A stretch of DNA of 64,000 nucleotides from JBDSLU01 sp963844435. Its GTDB lineage: Bacteria; Acidobacteriota; Vicinamibacteria; Vicinamibacterales; Vicinamibacteraceae. The notes below the pieces were generated by a model. It saw only the letters and a list, made by a program, of their open reading frames with translations. It was not told where the DNA came from and searched no databases. The stretch spans positions 62,001-126,000 of the forward strand of contig CAWJOG010000006.1 in assembly GCA_963844435.1 (NCBI GenBank), written 5' to 3'. This document shows positions 59,010-64,000 of the stretch, piece after piece. Each line of letters opens with the position of its first letter. Position 1 is the stretch's first letter. Made by a program: the position numbers and the translations under genes.

Positions 59010-59880
59010 ATGTGGACGGCGTCGGCGCGCGCGAAGATCAACCTGCACCTCGCGGTCCACGCGCGTCGCCCCGACGGCTACCACGCGCTCACCACCGTCT
59101 TCCAGACCATCGAGCTCGCCGACACGCTGACGATCGTCGAGCACGACGGGCCGTTCACGCTGCGGTGTCCCGGCAGCGACGCGCCCGAGGACGACTCCAA
59201 TCTGGTCGTGCTCGCGGCGCGGGCCCTGGCCTCCGAGCTGGGCCGGCCGGAGCCGGCGGGGCTGCTCGTCACGCTCGACAAGCAGGTGCCGACGCAGGCC
59301 GGCCTTGGCGGCGGTAGCGCCGACGCGATGGCCGCGCTGCGGCTGCTGTGCGAGGTGTGGACGGTGCCGCCGGATCGCGATCTGCTGGCGCGGGTCGGCG
59401 GCCGGCTCGGCTCGGACGTGCCGTTCTTCGCCTGGGGCGGCACGGCGCTCGGCAGGGGCCGCGGAGACGAGCTCACTGCCGCTGCCGGCACTGCCACGCA
59501 TGGCGTGCGCGATCGTCCGCCCGCCGTTCGGCGTGTCGACGGCCGACGCCTACCGCTGGGTGGCCGAGTCGCGGACCGGGAGCGCGCCCGTCGAAGCGCC
59601 GTTCGACCCGCCCACGCGAGCCGACGAGTGGCTCGAACGCCTCGCCGGCTGCCGCAACGACTTCGAGGCGGTCGTGTCAGCGCGCCACCCGGAGATCGCC
59701 GACGCGGTCGCGGCGCTGCGCGCCGCCGGCGCGCGGCTGGCGATGATGTCGGGCAGCGGATCCGCAATCTATGGCCTGTTCGACCGTGAGGCCGAGGCCG
59801 CAGGTGCGCTCACGCCACTGATGGCCCGGCCCGGCTGGCGCGGCTGGCTCACCGCGACGACGGCGCGTAGCGGCGCTAGT
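59010..59880 (+). CDS. ispE: 4-diphosphocytidyl-2-C-methyl-D-erythritol kinase, frameshifted, 3' end uncertain
   Basis: IspE is the GHMP kinase of the MEP isoprenoid pathway. It begins MWTASARAKINLHLAVHARR, continues DGYHALTTVFQTIELADTL and has the ATP loop PTQAGLGGGSADAMAALRLL, then GSDVPFFAWGGTALGRGRGD. The frame breaks near 59475: one base less restores LPLPALPRMACAIVRPPFG. MMSGSGSAIYGLFD is the C-terminal GHMP motif. Similarity ends near TATTARSG (about 59875), but the repaired frame has no stop before 60285. A TAG at 59868 in another frame is a likely original stop, so a further error near the end is probable. Confidence 0.85.
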
Positions 59881-60314
59881 GCGGGCGAAGATCACTGGAA
59901 GGTCAGGCGGTCCACCGCCGTCCGGCGTCGTGGACTGGGTCGGGCTGCTGACCACCGGCGGCTGCCGCCTGGGGAGTCGCGCAGTGCGACCGCCGGAAGG
60001 CCCCTCGAGACGCCCCCAAAGCCGCCACAGCACGTGCGGGAACGACCCCGCCGGAGGGCGCGATTCCGGCGGGCCGGCACAGCCCCAAACACGACCATAG
60101 TCTACAGCCCAGACTTGCCCGCCGCGGGAGGTACGTATAAGCTATCGGTTTGCGTCGGCTCGTTGGGTCTCGCCTGTAGACAGCTCCCTTCGGAAGGCCC
60201 CGCCGCGTTGGGCGGGGTGACTTGGGTGACACGGCGGTCGAACGGGACTGCGGAGCATCCGCCAGAGCGGACGACCGCCGCCTGAAGGTGTGTGCGGAGT
60301 GGAGTCTCGCATGG
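59881..60314 (+). other. non-coding stretch between ispE and tRNA-Gln, with a promoter candidate and hairpin
   Basis: No family-like protein is visible in any frame over these 430 nt. TTGCCC (60115-60120) and TATAAG (60136-60141) form a promoter candidate with a short 15-nt spacer. Downstream, CCCCGCC-GCGTTG-GGCGGGG (60198-60217) is a perfect 7-bp hairpin without a T-run, and a CCUUCGGAAGG arm lies just before it. A transcript starting near 60148 would have a structured leader of about 165 nt before the tRNA. I cannot assign it to a known RNA family. Confidence 0.35.
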
Positions 60315-60389
60315 TGGGGCGTGGCCAAGTGGTAAGGCACGGGACTTTGGCTCCCGCATTCGAAGGTTCGAATCCTTCCGCCCCAGCCA
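60315..60389 (+). tRNA. tRNA-Gln (anticodon TTG), CCA encoded
   Basis: The acceptor arms TGGGGCG and CGCCCCA pair fully, with discriminator G and an encoded CCA at 60387-60389. The anticodon loop CTTTGGC gives TTG (Gln) on the stem CGGGA/TCCCG. The T arm contains the canonical GGTTCGAATCC. It lies between ispE and prs and is probably processed from their shared transcript. Confidence 0.95.
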
Positions 60390-60445
60390 CATCCGGACCC
60401 GCCATCATGGACGTCGGAGCACGCACAGCGAAAGAGGTCACCCGG

Positions 60446-61405
60446 GTGTCGCACGGCATGTCACGAACGGAACTCAGACTCTTCTCCGGCAGCGCCCACC
60501 CGCTGCTGGCGCAGGAGATTGCTGACTTCCTGTGCGTGCCGATGGGCCAAGCCCGGCTCCATCGCTTCGCCGACACGGAGGTCTCGTTCCAGATCGACGA
60601 GAACATCCGCGGCATGGACGTGTTCATCGTCCAGCCGACCTGCCGGCCGGTCGACGAGCACCTGATGGAGCTCTGCATCATGATGGACGCGTTCCGCCGC
60701 TCGTCCGCGGCGCGGATCACGGCCGTCATCCCCTACTACGGCTACGCCCGGCAGGACCGCAAGGACAAGCCGCGCGTCCCGATCTCGGCCAAGCTGGTGG
60801 CGAACCTGATCGTCGCCGCCGGCGCCGACCGGGTGCTGACCATGGACCTGCACAAGGCGCAGATCCAGGCATTCTTCGACATCCCGACCGACCACCTGTT
60901 CGCGGCGCCCGTGATCATCGACTACCTGTCGCGGCAGCAGTTCGGCAAGGTGACGATCGTGTCGCCGGACGCCGGCGGCGCCGAGCGGGCCCGGGCCTAC
61001 GCGAAGCGCCTCGGCGCCGACCTGGCGATCATCGACAAGCGGCGCAGCTCGGAAACGGGCGCGGCCGAGGTGATGAACGTCATCGGCGAGATCCGGGGCC
61101 GCATCTGCATCCTGCAGGACGACATCATCGACACCGCCGGCACCATCGTGAAGGCGGCGCAGGCGCTGGCCGACGGCGGCGCCGAGCGGATCATCGCCTG
61201 CGCGGTGCACGGCGTGCTGTCGCCTCCGGCCGTCGATCGCATCAACAGCTCGCCGATCGAGCGGCTGATCGTGAGCAACACGATCCCGCACGACGCCGAG
61301 CGCGCCCGCTGTCCCAAGCTGCACCCCCTGTCGGTGGCGCGGCTGCTCGGGCAGGCGATTCGGAGCATCCACGAGGAGACGTCGGTCTCCTCGCTGTTCG
61401 TGTAG
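60446..61405 (+). CDS. prs: ribose-phosphate pyrophosphokinase
   Basis: Makes PRPP from ribose 5-phosphate and ATP for purine, pyrimidine, His and Trp synthesis. LRLFSGSAHPLLAQEIADFL starts the fold. RFADTEVSFQIDENIRGMDV, YYGYARQDRKDKPRVPISAK and MDLHKAQIQAFFDIPTDHLF (the metal and ATP loop) are conserved. The PRPP-binding loop is DDIIDTAGTIVKAAQAL. It ends HEETSVSSLFV. GTG 60446 is chosen because AAAGAGGT lies 7 nt upstream; ATG 60458 would drop four residues. It is followed after 57 nt by rplY, the usual order. Confidence 0.96.
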   Translation: MSHGMSRTELRLFSGSAHPLLAQEIADFLCVPMGQARLHRFADTEVSFQIDENIRGMDVFIVQPTCRPVDEHLMELCIMMDAFRRSSAARITAVIPYYGYARQDRKDKPRVPISAKLVANLIVAAGADRVLTMDLHKAQIQAFFDIPTDHLFAAPVIIDYLSRQQFGKVTIVSPDAGGAERARAYAKRLGADLAIIDKRRSSETGAAEVMNVIGEIRGRICILQDDIIDTAGTIVKAAQALADGGAERIIACAVHGVLSPPAVDRINSSPIERLIVSNTIPHDAERARCPKLHPLSVARLLGQAIRSIHEETSVSSLFV

Positions 61406-61462
61406 CTCGAACACAAGCAAGCGACCCAGCTTTTCAAGAAGCGCAGGAACGAGAACGACGTC

Positions 61463-62136
61463 ATGGCCTCAGCCACCCTCGAAGCAACCACCCGCGAGTC
61501 CCGCGGCAAGAACGAAGCCCGGCGCCTCCGCGTGGCCGGCCGGATCCCCGCGGTCCTCTACGGCGGCGCCGGCGGCGCCGTCGCCACTGTCGGTCGATCC
61601 GAAGGCGCTGTCGCGCATCCTGCACTCGGAGTCGGGCGTCAACAGCATCATCAGCCTCGACGTCGCAGGGGCAGGGCGTGACGCAGGTGCTGGTCAAGGA
61701 GTTCCTGCTCGACCCGATCAAGCACTCGATGCTGCACGCCGACTTCTACCGCCTGCAGATGGACAAGGCGATCACGGTCACCGTGTCGATTTCGCTGAAG
61801 GGCGAGCCGAAGGGCGTCAAGCTCCAGGGCGGCGTCGTCGACTTCCCGGGCCGCGAGGTCGAAGTCGAGTGCCTGCCGGACGACATCCCGGAGAACCTGA
61901 CCATCGACGTCTCGGACCTGATGATCGGCCAGGGCGTCCGCTTGAAGGATCTGGCGACCGGCGCCAAGTGGACGCCGGTGAGCGATCCCGACACGCTGAT
62001 CGTCCACGTCATCGCGGCGAAGGTCGAAGAGGCCGCGCCTGAAGCCGCGGTGGCAGCGGCCGAGCCCGAGGTGGCCAAGAAGGGCAAGGGCGACGAAGAC
62101 AAGGCGGACGCGAAGGACGCCAAGGACAAGAAGTAG
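61463..62136 (+). CDS. rplY: 50S ribosomal protein L25 (Ctc/TL5 form), two frameshifts, 223 aa if repaired
   Basis: This is the 5S-rRNA-binding protein bL25 in its long Ctc form. It starts MASATLEATTRESRGKNEAR with the RVAGRIPAVLYG block. After repair it continues LSVDPKALSRILHSESGVNS, then FLLDPIKHSMLHADFYRLQM and VECLPDDIPENLTIDVSDLM, the hallmark of the C-terminal TL5 domain. It ends in a Lys/Asp/Ala-rich acidic tail. Two extra bases break the frame, near 61582 and among 61668-61671, and the length of 3n+2 agrees. ATG 61463 has AGGAA upstream. Confidence 0.93.
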
Positions 62137-62149
62137 CCCCCCAGCCCGC

Positions 62150-62246
62150 TCGAGCGGGCGAGGGAGGCAGAGCCCCGATGAAGCTCATCGTCGGCCTTCG
62201 AGCGGGCGAGGGAGGCAGAGCCCCGATGAAGCTCATCGTCGGCCTT
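62150..62246 (+). repeat. 48-bp tandem duplication over the pth ribosome-binding site and start
   Basis: The segment with GAGGGAGGCAG and ATGAAGCTCATCGTCGGC occurs twice in direct tandem with a period of 48 bp and no mismatch over 49 positions. Because 48 is 16 codons, both ATGs (62178 and 62226) are in frame with pth and each has its own ribosome-binding site. The first copy overlaps a 16-bp palindrome (62144-62159) after rplY. Confidence 0.85.
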
Positions 62247-62849
62247 GGCAATCCCGGGCCGCGCTACCGCGGCACGGTCCACAACGTCGGCTTCGAGGTC
62301 GTCGACGAAGTGGCACGGCGCCGCGGGGTGAGCATCGACGAGGCGGCGCCCGTCGACGCGCTGATGGCGCGGCTGCGGGACGTGGACGGAGGCGCGCTGC
62401 TCGTCAAGCCGCTGACGTTCATGAACGTGAGCGGGGACGCGGTCGGGGCGCTGCAGCGCTACTTCCGGGTGCCGGTGGAGGACATGCTGGTCGTCGTCGA
62501 CGACGTGGCGCTCCCGGCGGGCCGGTTGCGGGTGCGGCGGGGCGGATCGGCGGGAGGCCACAACGGCCTGAAGTCGATCATCGCGTGCCTGGGGACGGAC
62601 GGGTTCGCACGGCTTCGGGTGGGAGTGGGACGCGGCGATCCGCGTCGCGACCTGTCCGATCACGTGCTGTCGCGGGTCACGGGGGAGCTGCGCGAGACGC
62701 TGGTCGAGGCCACGGCCAAGGCCGCCGACGCCGCCGAGCTCTTCCTGACGGCCCCGATCGAAGAGTTGATGAAGCGGTTCAACGCGGCCCCGAAGTCCGA
62801 GGCCGATGATGGCAACGGTGGGGCATCGGCGGAACGCGGGACAGAGTAA
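62226..62849 (+). CDS. pth: peptidyl-tRNA hydrolase
   Basis: Pth releases peptides from dropped peptidyl-tRNAs. MKLIVGLGNPGPRYRGTVHN carries the catalytic Asn and His (GNPG, VHNVGFEVVDE). MVVVDDVALPAG-like residues (LVVVDDVALPAGRLRVRRGG) hold the catalytic Asp, and SAGGHNGLKSI follows. It has 207 aa from this start. ATG 62178, 48 nt upstream in the first copy of the tandem repeat, would add a 16-residue repeat (MKLIVGLRAGEGGRAP) before the real N-terminus. ATG 62226 is preferred because it gives the family's length and structure. Confidence 0.95.
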   Translation: MKLIVGLGNPGPRYRGTVHNVGFEVVDEVARRRGVSIDEAAPVDALMARLRDVDGGALLVKPLTFMNVSGDAVGALQRYFRVPVEDMLVVVDDVALPAGRLRVRRGGSAGGHNGLKSIIACLGTDGFARLRVGVGRGDPRRDLSDHVLSRVTGELRETLVEATAKAADAAELFLTAPIEELMKRFNAAPKSEADDGNGGASAERGTE

Positions 62850-62864
62850 GCAGAGCAGGCACAC

Positions 62865-63314
62865 ATGAGCGCAACCAAGCAGTACGAACTCGTCTACATC
62901 GCGGCGCCCGAGGCGACCGAGCAGCAGCTCGCCGAGCTGCACGAACTGGTCGTGGGCATCACGGCCAAGTTCAACGGCACCATCGACCGCACCGAGGCCT
63001 GGGGCCGCCGCCGGCTCGCCTACACGATCGGCCGTCACAAGGAAGGCATCTACGTGCTCGAGGTGATCTCGGGCGGTGGCGACCTGGTGAAGGAGCTCGA
63101 TCGCCGGCTGAAGGTGTCGGACCTCGTCATCCGCCACCTGGTCGTCCGCGTCGACGAGGACCTGGCGATTGCGGCCCGCGCCAAGGCCGATCGGCAGTCG
63201 ACGTCGGCCCGCCGCCGCGTGGCGCGCGGCCTGCCGCCGGAACCCACCCCTGAAGAGCGCATGCGCGCATCGGCGGCCCTGGCCGACGATCGCGACGAGG
63301 CGGAGGCCTACTAG
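62865..63314 (+). CDS. rpsF: 30S ribosomal protein S6
   Basis: bS6 binds the central domain of 16S rRNA as a partner of bS18. KQYELVYIAAPEATEQQLAE, TEAWGRRRLAYTIGRHKEGI and KVSDLVIRHLVVRVDED are typical. At 149 aa it has a C-terminal extension rich in Arg, Ala and Glu beyond the 100-residue core. It lies 15 nt after pth with an AGCAGGC site. The next gene, rpsR, starts only 2 nt after its stop. The single-strand-binding protein gene often placed between rpsF and rpsR is absent. Confidence 0.95.
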   Translation: MSATKQYELVYIAAPEATEQQLAELHELVVGITAKFNGTIDRTEAWGRRRLAYTIGRHKEGIYVLEVISGGGDLVKELDRRLKVSDLVIRHLVVRVDEDLAIAARAKADRQSTSARRRVARGLPPEPTPEERMRASAALADDRDEAEAY

Positions 63315-63316
63315 TC

Positions 63317-63616
63317 ATGGCTGGAGATATGCACCGTTCGAAGAGCAGCACGCCGGCCAAGCCGGGCGAACGTGGACAGCGCCGTCCGGCGGGCGCCGGG
63401 GGTGGCTTCCGCCGCCGCCGCGTCTGCAAGTTCCGGTCGGAGAAGATCGACTACATCGACTACAAGGACGTGCGGCTGCTGATGCAGTTCGTCCCGGAGC
63501 GCGGCAAGATCCAGCCGCGGCGCCTCTCGGGCACGAGCGCCAAGTGGCAGCGCAAGCTGCAGGTCGCGCTGAAGCGCGCCCGTGAGCTGGCGCTCATCCC
63601 GTACGCCACCGATTAG
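63317..63616 (+). CDS. rpsR: 30S ribosomal protein S18
   Basis: This is bS18, which forms a heterodimer with bS6 in the 30S platform. The core FRRRRVCKFRSEKIDYIDYK and RRLSGTSAKWQRKLQVALKR, ending ARELALIPYATD, is complete. The N-terminus (HRSKSSTPAKPGERGQRRPA) is a basic extension common in high-GC bacteria. Of the usual zinc-type Cys set only one Cys is visible, so this is a C-minus-like form. 99 aa. Confidence 0.96.
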   Translation: MAGDMHRSKSSTPAKPGERGQRRPAGAGGGFRRRRVCKFRSEKIDYIDYKDVRLLMQFVPERGKIQPRRLSGTSAKWQRKLQVALKRARELALIPYATD

Positions 63617-63643
63617 GCGCGACGACGAGCAGGAATTCCGATC

Positions 63644-64000
63644 ATGATCGAAGTCATTCTGAAGGAACCGGTCGATCACCTCGGCAGCCGCGGCGACGTG
63701 GTGAAGGTGGCCGACGGGTTCGCCCGCAACTACCTGCTGCCGCGCAAGCTCGCGCTGCAGGTCACGGCCGGCAACCAGCGTCAGATCGACGCCGAGAAGA
63801 AGCGCGCCGCCGAGCGCGAGGCGCAGGACCGCAGCGTCGCCGAGGCGATCGCGTCGCGCCTGGGCCAGACGGAGTGCGTCGTCGCCCGCCGCGTCGGCGA
63901 GAAGGACGCGCTCTACGGCTCGGTCACGTCGGCCGACGTCGCCGAGGGTCTCGCCCGCCTCGGCTTCGAGGTCGACAAGCGCAAGATCCAGCTGCCCGAG
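63644..64000 (+). CDS. rplI: 50S ribosomal protein L9, cut by the window end
   Basis: This is bL9, the L1-stalk-base protein with two globular domains joined by a long helix. MIEVILKEPVDHLGSRGDVV and VKVADGFARNYLLPRKLALQ are the conserved N-terminal domain. The connecting helix (DAEKKRAAEREAQDRSVAEA) follows, and the second domain has begun (DALYGSVTSADVAEGLARLG). The frame is still open at base 64000. AGGAA 8 nt before the ATG is the ribosome-binding site. It is last in the rpsF-rpsR-rplI order. Confidence 0.96.
   Translation, partial: MIEVILKEPVDHLGSRGDVVKVADGFARNYLLPRKLALQVTAGNQRQIDAEKKRAAEREAQDRSVAEAIASRLGQTECVVARRVGEKDALYGSVTSADVAEGLARLGFEVDKRKIQLPE

Noticed and set aside
59880..60285. 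C-terminal extension of IspE to 60285
   Set aside because: The added 135 residues are Arg/Pro-rich and unlike any IspE. The family's normal end is near 59875 and a TAG lies at 59868 in another frame, so a further sequence error is more likely.

Overview
The window is about 70 percent GC and densely packed with genes. It comes from a Gram-negative bacterium: it carries LPS-heptose genes (gmhA-like, a heptose-7-phosphate kinase, a heptosyltransferase), Wzx/Wzy/Wzz-type glycan genes and a LolB-like lipoprotein. A MacB/FtsX permease with duplicated halves, an M28 peptidase and a secreted FG-GAP/ASPIC-type protein make an acidobacterial (Vicinamibacteria-like) origin likely, but that is inference from gene content, not a phylogeny.

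Layout. (1) 1-29 kb is a surface-polysaccharide locus: four GT4-type glycosyltransferases, two AsnB-type amidotransferases, a WlbB-like sugar N-acetyltransferase, a nucleotide-sugar dehydrogenase, Gmd, an SDR epimerase, a GT2-methyltransferase fusion, a WecA/CapD-N fusion, a Wzz-like protein, two O-antigen ligase/polymerase candidates, a GT2, two methyltransferases, a MOP-type flippase, WecB, and a 1060-residue secreted repeat protein. (2) 29-33 kb, minus strand: a coiled-coil methyltransferase, thiG, thiS and another glycosyltransferase. (3) 33.1-46.1 kb: a complex I operon, nuoABC-[gmhA]-DEF-HJKLMN plus a small unknown gene. It has a clear sigma70-type promoter and a 21-bp palindrome at its head. 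nuoG and nuoI are absent. (4) 46-53 kb: cspA, purH, an ABC permease, a 158-bp element with terminal inverted repeats, and an M28 peptidase. (5) 52.8-56.2 kb, minus strand: heptose kinase, a third O-antigen-ligase-like protein and a GT9 heptosyltransferase, overlapping by 4 nt at each junction. (6) 56.2-64 kb: a TPR protein, a lolB-like gene, ispE, tRNA-Gln, prs, rplY, pth, rpsF, rpsR and rplI (cut by the window end). This is a housekeeping order close to the enterobacterial lolB-ispE-prs and the common prs-rplY-pth arrangement.

Quality warning. Fifteen genes have reading frames broken by what looks like about 17 single-base insertions. Every event shifts the frame +1 in the direction of the gene, none by -1. 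Removing one base at each point restores family-typical protein. The gene lengths given here (3n+1, or 3n+2 where there are two events) agree with this. I treat these as residual insertion-type consensus errors, so the genes are annotated end to end as single CDSs with the break noted.

How the parts work together. Nucleotide-sugar enzymes (Gmd, UDP-sugar dehydrogenase, acetyltransferase, WecB, SDR) supply donors. The WecA-like domain starts lipid-linked glycan, the glycosyltransferases extend it, the flippase and Wzy/Wzz-like proteins export and polymerise it, and amidotransferases and methyltransferases may decorate it. The heptose genes serve the LPS inner core. No CRISPR array, rRNA, prophage or transposase gene was seen.
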